DNA from: Maricaulis sp017643475
GTDB taxonomy: Bacteria > Pseudomonadota > Alphaproteobacteria > Caulobacterales > Maricaulaceae
DNA length: 64,000 nt
Assembly (NCBI RefSeq): GCF_047123815.1
Contig: NZ_CP138920.1
Coordinates: 2,790,001 to 2,854,000, forward strand
Direction of reading: 5' to 3'
Below the pieces are notes generated by a model. That model was given only the letters and a program-made list of their open reading frames with translations. It did no database searches and was not told where the DNA came from. Positions 1-7,005 of the stretch are shown piece after piece. The position numbers and the translations under genes are program-made. Positions within the stretch are counted from its first letter, which is position 1. The number at the start of each line of letters is the position of its first letter.

Positions 1-503
1 CCTGCAAACAGCCCACACAGATAGTCATTGGTGCGGAAGGCGATGGAAACCATCTCGTCCATCTCGTGCGGAGCGGCCCAGCCGAACGCGTTGATATGCT
101 CTTCCGCGATCATCGGATCGCCGAGATCGTCATTCTTGAAATAGAACTCCACGATCGGGCGCGGCAGCGGTTCGCCCTCGGTCAGGCCCAGGCGCTTGGC
201 GATGGACCCGGCGGCGACATTGCGGATGACCACTTCCAGCGGCACGATCTCGACCTGGCGGACGAGTTGTTCGCGCATGTTCAGGCGCTTGATGAAGTGC
301 GTATTGATGCCGATCCGCTGAAGACCGAGGAAGATGTGCTCGGAGATACGGTTATTGAGAACACCCTTGCCCTCGAGGGTGGCGTGTTTCTCACCGTTAA
401 AGGCCGTGGCGTCATCCTTGAAGTACTGGACGAGCGTGCCCGCCTCGGGACCTTCATAGAGAATCTTGGCCTTGCCTTCGTAGAGTTTTTTGCGACGGGA
501 CAT
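1..503 (-). CDS. purC: SAICAR synthase, 3' end missing
   Basis: This is phosphoribosylaminoimidazole-succinocarboxamide synthase of de novo purine synthesis. It joins aspartate to CAIR using ATP in the cytosol. Reading left from the ATG at 501-503, the protein begins MSRRKKLYEGKAKILYEG, the standard PurC N-terminus. It continues with the ATP-site segment ending KDDATAFNGEK and with the family block VIRNVAAGSIAKRLG. About 167 residues of the usual 235-260 are inside the window and the C-terminus lies beyond position 1. A divergent DUF1476 gene begins at 726, so 504-725 must hold both promoters. purB, another purine gene, follows at 2540. The identification rests on several long conserved blocks. 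Confidence 0.95.
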   Translation of the reverse strand, partial: MSRRKKLYEGKAKILYEGPEAGTLVQYFKDDATAFNGEKHATLEGKGVLNNRISEHIFLGLQRIGINTHFIKRLNMREQLVRQVEIVPLEVVIRNVAAGSIAKRLGLTEGEPLPRPIVEFYFKNDDLGDPMIAEEHINAFGWAAPHEMDEMVSIAFRTNDYLCGLFA

Positions 504-725
504 CAGCGACGCTCCTGCAGGGGCCGGATACCGTATCAGGCCTATAAAAAGCGTGGCGCGGCCCGACTCAGTGACGGACCGCGCTTCGAGCGCGGAAACT
601 AGCCGCACAGCCCATTATTCGCAATGCCGGGACGCCGCAGTGTCGCAGCCTGTTTCACAGGCGTTGATTTCCCCGCGGGGGCAAGCTAACGAGACTATCA
701 AACATCATCCTTCAGGGAGACTGCC

Positions 726-1049
726 ATGTCCGGCCTCGACGATCGCGAAAACGCGTTTGAAAACAAATACGCCCACGATCAGGAAATGGAATTCAAGGCG
801 AATGCTCGCCGCAACAAGCTGCTGGGCCTGTGGGCTGCGGGCGAGCTCGGCCTGGACGGCGATGCCGCCGACGAATACGCCAAGACGGTTGTCGTGGCTG
901 ATTTCGAGGAAGCCGGTGATGACGACGTCTTCCGCAAGGTCCGCGCTGACTTCGACGAAAAGGGCGTTGAGCTCTCCGACCACCTGCTGCGCAAGCAGAT
1001 GGACGATCTCCTGATCGAGGCCCGCAACCAGATCCAGTCCGAGGGCTGA
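726..1049 (+). CDS. DUF1476 protein, F1-ATPase inhibitor (zeta-type)
   Basis: This small soluble protein of 107 residues belongs to DUF1476. In alphaproteobacteria the family includes the zeta subunit, which inhibits ATP hydrolysis by the F1 motor. The N-terminus MSGLDDRENAFENKYAHD is the hallmark of the family: it carries the inhibitory helix, and the rest folds as a helix bundle. The length is normal. The ATG at 726 follows CAGGGAGA with good spacing. The gene stands alone, divergent from purC. The family match is firm. The inhibitory role is carried over from characterised relatives, since not every DUF1476 protein inhibits strongly. Confidence 0.93.
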   Translation: MSGLDDRENAFENKYAHDQEMEFKANARRNKLLGLWAAGELGLDGDAADEYAKTVVVADFEEAGDDDVFRKVRADFDEKGVELSDHLLRKQMDDLLIEARNQIQSEG

Positions 1050-1069
1050 TCCCTCGTCGTGACGGCGGC

Positions 1070-1507
1070 TCAGTCCGCCGTCACCGCCAGCCACCGATCA
1101 ATGGCCGCGCGGATATTGTCGCGGTCATAGGCCGTTGTGACAGCCTCGAAGACCTGGCCCGTATCCCGGTCGATCAGCAGCATGAAGCCGGTGCGGCCTT
1201 CCAGCTGCATGAAGACCTCGCTGATACCGGCTTCTGCCGCACGTTCCCGCAACCCGTCTCGGCGTCCCAGCGTGAAATCGAAGCGGATGAATTCGACGGC
1301 GGCATCCTCATAATCCTCGCGCACATCATCGATACGCGGCTCGATAATCCGGCAGGAACTGCACCAGGACGAGCGGAACATCGCCGCAACCAGTCTCGGA
1401 CGCTCCTCGACGACGTCGGCCTGGGCCGCCGTTTCCCATTCCGCGCGGAAAAAGTTCGGAGCCATGAAAGTGGCGAGGGCGGCGAGGATGATCAAAGACA
1501 GGCGCAT
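1070..1507 (-). CDS. Secreted thioredoxin-fold protein with CSSC motif
   Basis: This is a 145-residue exported thioredoxin-like protein, probably periplasmic. Residues 1-30 form a hydrophobic export signal beginning MRLSLIILAALATFMAP. The redox motif WCSSC places the cysteines at residues 49 and 52, followed by a thioredoxin-like alpha/beta pattern. Where thioredoxins have the cis-proline before strand 4, this protein reads GRTGFMLLID, so that proline appears to be replaced by glycine, which is unusual. ATG at 1507 is preferred over the in-frame ATG at 1519 because the signal peptide begins there. It faces the DUF1476 gene tail to tail. The partner and redox direction (reductase or oxidase) cannot be told. 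Confidence 0.75.
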   Translation of the reverse strand: MRLSLIILAALATFMAPNFFRAEWETAAQADVVEERPRLVAAMFRSSWCSSCRIIEPRIDDVREDYEDAAVEFIRFDFTLGRRDGLRERAAEAGISEVFMQLEGRTGFMLLIDRDTGQVFEAVTTAYDRDNIRAAIDRWLAVTAD

Positions 1508-1629
1508 GAAATACTCCACAGATAGGACCTAGATAGGGCAGCTCGTCCAACGCGTCATCTGCGCGTCGGTAACAAGCGCGTCAGCTTGCCATTTTCCGAG
1601 GCTGGTCTGGCACCTTGCTTATGCCTTGG

Positions 1630-2190
1630 TTATTCCGCCCCTTCCGGCTTGATCAGGCCGGGCAGGCCGTCGATCGACTGGGCATTGCTCTCATAACGCC
1701 GCGCCGCCCATTCCTCGTCGGAGCGATGGGCGTTGACGCGCACCAGCTGGTCGCGCTCACCCTTGAATTCGTAGAACGGCACGCCCCAGCCGCAGCTGTC
1801 CTGGCATTTGTGGATCTTGGCCGTGATGATGGCGCGGGCCTTGGGGAAGTCCGGGAACAGGGCAAGCTTTTCGGCAAAACCCGGTTCCTCGAACGTCACC
1901 GCTTCTGCCGTGCCATAGAGGCGCAGAATGTTAGCAGCGCCTTCGAAAGCGCAGAACATGAAGGTGATGCGGCCGTTCTGACGCACATGTGCGAGTGTTT
2001 CGATCCCCGAGCCGCCCAGATCCAGATAGGCAACCTCATTGGGGCCAATCACCCGAAAACTGTCATACCCCTTGGGCGAGAGATTGACCGAACCGTCATC
2101 GCCCGACGGGGCCGTAGCGATGAAGAACATTTTCTGCCTGTCGATAAAGGCTTGAATGCGATCATCAATCTGGTCGTAGAATTTGGCCAT
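1630..2190 (-). CDS. Pyridoxamine 5'-phosphate oxidase-fold protein
   Basis: This 186-residue protein has the split-barrel flavin-binding fold of the pyridoxamine-phosphate-oxidase-like family. The N-terminal half (residues 15-60) reads FIDRQKMFFIATAPSGDDGS and then VNLSPKGYDSFRVI, typical of the subgroup that includes general-stress flavoproteins. True PdxH substrate residues are not evident, so it is better called a flavin or F420/heme-binding relative than a vitamin B6 enzyme. The C-terminal half carries CQDSCGWG and YEFKGERDQL, seen in this subgroup. It is a single gene with no operon partner; the accessory REP island starts about 100 bp upstream of it. Confidence 0.8.
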   Translation of the reverse strand: MAKFYDQIDDRIQAFIDRQKMFFIATAPSGDDGSVNLSPKGYDSFRVIGPNEVAYLDLGGSGIETLAHVRQNGRITFMFCAFEGAANILRLYGTAEAVTFEEPGFAEKLALFPDFPKARAIITAKIHKCQDSCGWGVPFYEFKGERDQLVRVNAHRSDEEWAARRYESNAQSIDGLPGLIKPEGAE

Positions 2191-2292
2191 GCCGGTCTCC
2201 GCTTCGCCCCGCCACGAACATTAAGTCGAGTTGCCCGGCGGGGAAAGTTGAAGCGGGACATGGCGTATATGCACAAATCAGCCACCATCCGC

Positions 2293-2319
2293 GTCATCCC
2301 GACGAAAGTCGGGACCCAG
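2293..2319 (+). repeat. REP-like hairpin element, family A copy 1
   Basis: This 27-bp element contains the hairpin CCCGAC-GAAA-GTCGGG (2298-2313), extended by one T-A pair to seven base pairs. The loop is a GNRA-type GAAA. It is exactly inverted relative to 2484-2510, and the two copies bracket a short GIY-YIG reading frame. Confidence 0.85.
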
Positions 2320-2323
2320 TGGT

Positions 2324-2482
2324 TCAGCTGTTCAGGTCGTCGTACAGGTCGCGCCAATCGGGATTTCGCCCCTCGATAAGCTCAAGTTTCCAGGCACGCA
2401 TGGCGATTTCGCTGGTGACGCCAGTGTAGAGCGTACCGTTGCGTTTGCTCGCCATTATGTAGACGCAAGGCTGAAACGTCAT
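2324..2482 (-). pseudogene. GIY-YIG nuclease gene with internal deletion
   Basis: A 52-codon frame from the ATG at 2480-2482 to the TGA at 2324-2326. The first half reads CVYIMASKRNGTLYTGVTSE, the N-terminal strand pair of small GIY-YIG proteins. The second half reads AWKLELIEGRNPDWRDLYDD, which in full-length relatives of about 90-100 residues lies at the C-terminus. The middle, including the expected catalytic Arg and Glu region, is gone, yet the frame is preserved. Activity is therefore unlikely. The frame fits almost exactly between two inverted REP-like hairpins (4-5 bp from one, 1 bp from the other). It may be a decayed mobile nuclease cassette or a short expressed peptide. The family call is secure; expression is unknown. 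Confidence 0.8.
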
Positions 2483-2483
2483 T

Positions 2484-2510
2484 CTGGGTCCCGACTTTCG
2501 TCGGGATGAC
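2484..2510 (-). repeat. REP-like hairpin element, family A copy 2
   Basis: This is an exact inverted copy of 2293-2319, with the same seven-pair stem and GAAA loop when read on the minus strand (stem 2489-2506). It lies 1 bp outside the start codon of the GIY-YIG remnant and 29 bp from the purB stop. Confidence 0.85.
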
Positions 2511-2539
2511 GCTATAGGATGGCGAAAGCTTAGGCGAGC

Positions 2540-3841
2540 TTATTGAGAAAATACACGCGCAAAAATCGTGTCGACATGTTTGAGGTGATAGGCCTCGTCG
2601 AAACAGGCTTCGATCTGCTCGTCAGAGAGCAGGGCGGTGACGCCTTCATCGGCCTTGAGATGCTCGACCAGCTTGCCGCCTTCATCCCAGGTTTTCATGC
2701 CATTGCGCTGAACCAGGCGATAGCTGTCCTCGCGGGAGGCGCCGGCCTGGGTGAGAGCCAGCAGCACGCGCTGGGAATTATGGATGCCGCCATAGGCTTC
2801 CAGATTCTCGCGGCAGCGATCTTCATGCACGATCAGCTTCTCGATCATGCCGGCGGTCCGGTGCAGGGCAAAGTCGAGATGGACATTGGCGTCCGGGCCG
2901 ATACCGCGCTCCACGGAGGAGTGCGATATATCGCGCTCGTGCCACAGGGCGACATTTTCCATGGCCGGCACGACGGCCGAGCGCACCAGGCGCGCCTGAC
3001 CCGTCAGGTTTTCCGTCAGGATCGGATTGCGCTTGTGCGGCATGGCGGACGAGCCTTTCTGGCCCTTGGAGAAATATTCCTGCGCCTCGCGCACTTCGGA
3101 GCGCTGAAGATGGCGAACTTCAACCGCGATATTCTCGATCGCCGAGGCGATCAGGCCCAGCACGGCGAAATAGTTGGCGTGGCGGTCACGCGGGATGACC
3201 TGGGTGGAGACCGGCTCGACCGTGAGGCCCATCTGTTCCGCGACATGCTCTTCCACGGACGGATCGACATTGGCAAACGTGCCGATGGCACCGGAAATGG
3301 CACAGGTGGCAATCTCGTCACGTGCGGCAACGAGGCGGGCCCGGTTGCGCGCGAACTCGGCATAGAAACGGGCAAATTTCAGACCCATCGTTGTCGGCTC
3401 GGCATGAATGCCGTGCGAGCGACCAATACAGACCGTGTATTTATGCTCTTCCGCGCGGGTTTTCAGGGCTGCGAGAACGCGGTCCATGGCCACCAGCAAC
3501 AGGTCGGCAGACTGTTTCATCTGTACAGCCAGGCAGGTGTCCAGCACGTCGGAAGAGGTCAGGCCCTGGTGTACAAAGCGGCTTTCCTCGCCAACATGTT
3601 CTGCCAGGTGTGTCAGGAAGGCGATGACGTCGTGTTTGACCTCGGCCTCGATCTCGTTGATGCGATCAACATCGAAATCGACATCCCTGGCTTTCCATAC
3701 CGCGTCCACGGCGGACTGGGGCACAACGCCCAGCTCGGCCAGCTTTTCCGTCGCATGCGCCTCGATCAGATACCAGATCTTGTACTTGTTCTGGTCCGAC
3801 CAGATGGCGGCCATTTCAGGACGGGTGTAGCGGGGAATCAT
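2540..3841 (-). CDS. purB: Adenylosuccinate lyase
   Basis: PurB (433 residues) cleaves SAICAR to AICAR and adenylosuccinate to AMP, both with release of fumarate. It acts as a cytosolic tetramer of the fumarase/aspartase superfamily. The superfamily signature SSAMPHKRNP is present in the mobile catalytic loop, as are the TSSDVLDTCLA and GRSHGIHAEPTTMG blocks carrying active-site residues. ATG at 3841 gives the standard N-terminus MIPRYTRPEMAAIWSD; upstream in-frame codons add 19 residues without family similarity. The gene is separated from purC by four genes, so the purine genes here do not form one operon. Confidence 0.96.
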   Translation of the reverse strand: MIPRYTRPEMAAIWSDQNKYKIWYLIEAHATEKLAELGVVPQSAVDAVWKARDVDFDVDRINEIEAEVKHDVIAFLTHLAEHVGEESRFVHQGLTSSDVLDTCLAVQMKQSADLLLVAMDRVLAALKTRAEEHKYTVCIGRSHGIHAEPTTMGLKFARFYAEFARNRARLVAARDEIATCAISGAIGTFANVDPSVEEHVAEQMGLTVEPVSTQVIPRDRHANYFAVLGLIASAIENIAVEVRHLQRSEVREAQEYFSKGQKGSSAMPHKRNPILTENLTGQARLVRSAVVPAMENVALWHERDISHSSVERGIGPDANVHLDFALHRTAGMIEKLIVHEDRCRENLEAYGGIHNSQRVLLALTQAGASREDSYRLVQRNGMKTWDEGGKLVEHLKADEGVTALLSDEQIEACFDEAYHLKHVDTIFARVFSQ

Positions 3842-3968
3842 GCGCGCGCTCCGGGCTGGGTGCTCAAGAAGGCGGCGTGATGCGCCGATGTGGCGCAAAA
3901 ATCAAGTGAAGGCTGGTATGCGCAAGATGTGATGCGAGTCACGGGTCTCTAATCCTTCACTAGGTTAT

Positions 3969-4014
3969 CCCTCTCCCCTTGGGGGAGAGGCCGAGCGAAG
4001 CGAGGGTGAGGGGG
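3969..4014 (+). repeat. Palindromic repeat, family B copy 1
   Basis: The core palindrome CCTCTCCCC-TT-GGGGGAGAGG (3970-3990) is followed by a GCGAAGCGAGGGTGAGGGGG-type tail. It ends directly at the start codon of the DUF559 gene, so it forms that gene's upstream leader and may act as its ribosome-binding region. A related copy closes the gene at 4440-4492. Confidence 0.75.
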
Positions 4015-4479
4015 ATGAACCAAAAACTGACCAACCGTGCTCGCGAGCTCCGCCGCAACCAGACAGACGCGGAACTGCGTCTGTGGGGGCATCTGCGAGG
4101 CCGCCGCCTGCTGGGCGCGAAATTCCGCCGCCAGGTCCCGATCGGGCGCTATATCGTCGATTTTCTCTGCAAGGAGCTCGGCCTGATTGTTGAGGCCGAT
4201 GGTGGCCAGCATACAGAGCAGGAAATCTATGACGCCAGGCGAACAGCCCGGCTGGAGGCACAGGGCTACACGGTCATCCGCTTCTGGAATGTTGATATCA
4301 TGCTGGAAACGGACGCGGTGCTGGAGGCGATCGCTGACAGTATTCGCGCGCTCCGCGCCGCCCCCTCATCGCCCTTCTTCGCCAAGGCTACGAAGGGCAC
4401 TTCTCCCCGAGGGGAGAAGGATTGGCGCTCCAGTCTCGTCCCTCTCCCTCGGGGGGAGAGGTCCCGAAGCGAAGCGTAG
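4015..4479 (+). CDS. DUF559 endonuclease-like protein with repeat-derived tail
   Basis: This 154-residue protein belongs to DUF559, a PD-(D/E)XK nuclease-fold family related to Vsr very-short-patch repair endonucleases. The core starts MNQKLTNRARELRRNQTDAE, and the catalytic half contains QVPIGRYIVDFLC and LIVEADGGQH, matching the family's D and E-x-D positions. The core ends near residue 115. The remaining residues are encoded by three successive hairpins (4371-4398, 4401-4418, 4440-4461) and read like repeat translation (TSPRGEK, PLPRGERSRSEA). ATG at 4015 is chosen because the domain begins there. No methylase partner is nearby. The family assignment is good; the target and activity are unknown. 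Confidence 0.82.
   Translation: MNQKLTNRARELRRNQTDAELRLWGHLRGRRLLGAKFRRQVPIGRYIVDFLCKELGLIVEADGGQHTEQEIYDARRTARLEAQGYTVIRFWNVDIMLETDAVLEAIADSIRALRAAPSSPFFAKATKGTSPRGEKDWRSSLVPLPRGERSRSEA
4371..4418 (+). repeat. Two tandem hairpins inside the DUF559 3' end
   Basis: Hairpin one pairs GCCCTTC (4371-4377) with GAAGGGC (4392-4398). Hairpin two is TTCTCCCC-GA-GGGGAGAA (4401-4418), a perfect eight-pair stem. Both lie in the reading frame and encode the linker between the nuclease domain and the terminal repeat. Confidence 0.65.
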
Positions 4480-4492
4480 GGGGTGAGGGGGA
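4440..4492 (+). repeat. Palindromic repeat, family B copy 2
   Basis: The core CCTCTCCC-TCGG-GGGAGAGG arrangement (4441-4461) is followed by GAAGCGAAGCG and a GGGGGTGAGGGGGA tail, like the copy at 3969-4014. It encodes the last residues and the stop codon (TAG, 4477-4479) of the DUF559 gene. Confidence 0.75.
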
Positions 4493-4526
4493 AGGGGCAC
4501 GGGTGGTGGCCGCAAACTCCTTCTTC

Positions 4527-4553
4527 CTCATCCTGACGAAAGTCAGGACCCAT
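4527..4553 (+). repeat. REP-like hairpin element, family A variant copy 3
   Basis: Same architecture as copies 1 and 2, but the stem is CCTGAC-GAAA-GTCAGG (4532-4547), again with a flanking T-A pair. Relative to copy 1, one C-G pair is replaced by T-A on both arms, so pairing is kept. It is inverted relative to 4649-4674. Confidence 0.85.
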
Positions 4554-4648
4554 GCCGCAATCATCGGTCAAACTTGCGGTCGCAGGTTAGACGCGCCTTC
4601 GTATCGGTAAATCTGTTCGCCCGATTGTGCGTGCACGCGACCCAGCCT

Positions 4649-4674
4649 TGGGTCCTGACTTTCGTCAGGATGAG
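4649..4674 (-). repeat. REP-like hairpin element, family A variant copy 4
   Basis: This is the inverted partner of copy 3, with the same TCCTGAC/GTCAGGA stem (4653-4670). It supplies the last codons and the TGA stop (4665-4667) of the minus-strand membrane protein gene. The 95 bp between copies 3 and 4 hold no recognisable gene. Confidence 0.85.
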
Positions 4675-5195
4675 GGTTGAGAACCTCGTCGCCCGGTGAC
4701 TCCCAGGCCAATGAGCAAAGACCCGCTCAGCAAAAAACCAATGCCAATCGACCACCCGACTTCATCATTGCGTACCCAATTGGCGAGCACTTGATCATAG
4801 GATTGCAACATCGTGCCATCTATTTCGATCTGATAGGCATATACAGATCCTCGCAGCCCGGACCCGAATGCGACCAGCTGCTCGCTGTTCACCAAGGCTG
4901 TCACGTTGCTGCTATTTCGCCTCAGCTCTTGACCGATCGATCGATGAGGCCCGGCTTTGGAAGGAAACCGGATTGTTACGATGTCGGGCTCGACTGTGAA
5001 TTCTGTGAAATTCTTCCGGATCAAAACCGTTTCCCCACCTGTTGGGATCGATCCAGATACTTCCACCAACTCAGCCAAAGGAGGCACACCCGCGCCTGCG
5101 TTTATTCCAGCATGAAAACCCAATCCACTCAGCGCGTAGCTTAGCAAGCCGATCATCACCAAGGTGATTGGTGAATGCTTATTCTTGTTAGACAT
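4665..5195 (-). CDS. Unknown membrane protein, two transmembrane segments
   Basis: This 176-residue protein is not recognised. A hydrophobic segment near residues 10-32 (ITLVMIGLLSYALSGLGF) and a second near 147-166 (GWSIGIGFLLSGSLLIGLG) suggest a bitopic inner-membrane protein with a beta-rich domain of about 110 residues between them. Its base composition is visibly less GC-rich than its neighbours. It adjoins the repeat island, and its final residues and stop codon come from a REP-like hairpin. These points suggest recent acquisition or 3' remodelling. No function can be assigned. Confidence 0.55.
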   Translation of the reverse strand: MSNKNKHSPITLVMIGLLSYALSGLGFHAGINAGAGVPPLAELVEVSGSIPTGGETVLIRKNFTEFTVEPDIVTIRFPSKAGPHRSIGQELRRNSSNVTALVNSEQLVAFGSGLRGSVYAYQIEIDGTMLQSYDQVLANWVRNDEVGWSIGIGFLLSGSLLIGLGVTGRRGSQPSS

Positions 5196-5269
5196 TCGTG
5201 TAGTTTTCTAGAAATGACTGTCACGTCAATGCGGATTGGTCCGACAGGTTTCCCGCAAGCACTAGGTGA

Positions 5270-6487
5270 TCACAACGCTCCCCAATCAATCTCCGCATGC
5301 CGATCCAGCACCTGCGCCCCGTCCGGCATCGCATACTTCAACCCGGACCCGCAATTGAACAGCATGCAGGTCGCATCGCGCTCCACCATGCCCTCCGCCA
5401 TCGCTTTTTCCATCGCCGCGAGGGTTGCAGCGCCTTCGGGGCAGAGCAGCAGGCCATCCTCGCGGGCGCAGCGGACGCGGGCGGTTTCGATCTGGTCTTC
5501 CGACACGTCGATGGCAAAGCCGCCGCTTTCCCGGCAGGCATTGAGGATCAGGAAGTCACCGATGGCCTTGGGAACGCGGATGCCCATGGCTGCTGTCTCG
5601 GCGTCGAGCCATTCCTCGGCGTGCTTGGTTCCGGCGTGCCAGGCCTTGACGATGGGGGCGCAGCCCTCGGCCTGGACGGCGATCATTTTCGGACGCTCCG
5701 AACCGATCCAGCCCAGCCGTTCCATCTCGTCGAAGGCTTTCCACATGCCGATGAGGCCGGTGCCGCCGCCGGTCGGATAGAAAATCGCGTCGGGCAGGGT
5801 CCAGCCCATCTGCATGGCCAGTTCCAGCCCCATCGTCTTCTTGCCCTCGATCCGGTAGGGCTCCTTGAGAGTGGAGACATCAAACCAGCCCATTGCCTCC
5901 TTGCCGGCGCCGACCAGGGCGCCGCAATGATGGATATAGCCATTGACCTTGAAGACGCGGGCACCCTGTAGCGCCATTTCGCGCAGATTGGCTTCCGGCG
6001 TGTCTTCCGGTGCGAAACACCAGCTCTCCATGCCCATGCGCGAGCAATAGGCCGACAGCGCCGCACCGGCATTGCCATTGGTGGGCATGGCCATGCGCTT
6101 GATGCCGAAAGAGTGCGCCATGGCGACGGCGAGGGCGAGACCGCGGGCCTTGAAACTGCCGGTGGGCAGGCGGCCTTCATCCTTGACGATGACCCGGCCG
6201 GTTGCGCCGGAGGCTTTGGCGGTCGCGGGCACATCGATCAGCGGCGTGTCGATCTCACCCAGCGCACAGACATCCTGGTCGTCGGCCACCGGTAGCAGCT
6301 CGCGCCATTTCCAGAACCCGCCATCACGTGCGGCAATGGCATCCCGGTCAACCTCCGAGCGAGCTGTGTCCAGGTCGTAACGTGCCAGCAAGGGCAGACC
6401 CACATCTGACAGGTTGTGTGGCTGGTCTTTCGAAAAGGTCGCGCCGGTGTCGGAGCATTCCAGATGGGTAAAATAGTTTGCGTACAT
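5270..6487 (-). CDS. thrC: Threonine synthase
   Basis: This 405-residue PLP enzyme of fold type II converts O-phosphohomoserine to threonine, releasing phosphate. The PLP lysine sits in the PTGSFKARG motif near residue 118. The phosphate-binding loop is YPTGGGTG, and MPTNGNAGAALSAYCSR matches the substrate-side block of threonine synthases rather than cysteine synthases. The length fits the thermophile/plant-like ThrC group. It is a single gene; its start lies about 120 bp from the divergent VOC-family gene. A cysteate or diaminopropionate-type PLP lyase is a less likely alternative. Confidence 0.85.
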   Translation of the reverse strand: MYANYFTHLECSDTGATFSKDQPHNLSDVGLPLLARYDLDTARSEVDRDAIAARDGGFWKWRELLPVADDQDVCALGEIDTPLIDVPATAKASGATGRVIVKDEGRLPTGSFKARGLALAVAMAHSFGIKRMAMPTNGNAGAALSAYCSRMGMESWCFAPEDTPEANLREMALQGARVFKVNGYIHHCGALVGAGKEAMGWFDVSTLKEPYRIEGKKTMGLELAMQMGWTLPDAIFYPTGGGTGLIGMWKAFDEMERLGWIGSERPKMIAVQAEGCAPIVKAWHAGTKHAEEWLDAETAAMGIRVPKAIGDFLILNACRESGGFAIDVSEDQIETARVRCAREDGLLLCPEGAATLAAMEKAMAEGMVERDATCMLFNCGSGLKYAMPDGAQVLDRHAEIDWGAL

Positions 6488-6612
6488 GGCAATTGCTTAG
6501 CGCGTATTTCCACGATCTCAAACCGGTGTCGTGCCAGCCGGTTCATACTTGCGGATGACAAGCTTCGAGGGGCATGCATAACTGGCCGTCCTTACTCAGC
6601 GGGGAGGTGTTC

Positions 6613-7005
6613 ATGGCCAAGGTGATCGGTGTCGGTGGCGTGTTTTTCCAGAGCCCGGATCCGGAAGGCCTGATGGCCTGGTATGAGGACAAGCTAGGTC
6701 TGACCATCAATGATTATGGCGGCGCGGATTTCCTGCATGCGGACAGTGGTAAGGCCTTCCCACAGGGGGCTCGCACGATTTTTTCGGGCTTCAAGGACAC
6801 GACGGAGTACTTCGCGCCGTCCGAAAAACCCTTCATGATCAATCTTATGATTGATGACATGGACAGCATGCTGGCGCGCCTGAAGGAGAAGGGCGTTGTC
6901 CTGGAAGGTGAGCCGCAGGATTTCGACTATGGCCGTTTTGCCTGGCTGATGGACCCCAATGGTACAAAGATCGAGCTGTGGCAGCCGATCGAACCGAAAG
7001 CCTAG
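6613..7005 (+). CDS. VOC-family (glyoxalase/bleomycin-resistance fold) protein
   Basis: This 130-residue protein has paired beta-alpha-beta-beta-beta modules. The N-terminal part reads GVGGVFFQSPDPEGLMAWYE and the C-terminal part RFAWLMDPNGTKIELWQP. The conserved final glutamate (KIELW) is the usual metal ligand, but the first-module ligand is not clear. Members act as glyoxalases, dioxygenases or antibiotic-binding proteins, and nothing in the context decides between these. ATG at 6613 is preceded by GGGGAGGTG at ideal spacing and is preferred over the upstream ATG at 6574. It overlaps the 3' end of the convergent amidohydrolase by 4 bp. Confidence 0.8.
   Translation: MAKVIGVGGVFFQSPDPEGLMAWYEDKLGLTINDYGGADFLHADSGKAFPQGARTIFSGFKDTTEYFAPSEKPFMINLMIDDMDSMLARLKEKGVVLEGEPQDFDYGRFAWLMDPNGTKIELWQPIEPKA

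Noticed and set aside
2543..3880. Open frame of 445 codons on the plus strand opposite purB
   Set aside because: It is antisense to an unmistakable purB, has no family similarity, and such long antisense frames are expected from GC-rich codon bias.
3969..4674. CRISPR-like array
   Set aside because: The repeats are palindromic, of two unrelated families, unevenly spaced and in inverted orientation, with no cas genes, so they are dispersed hairpin elements.
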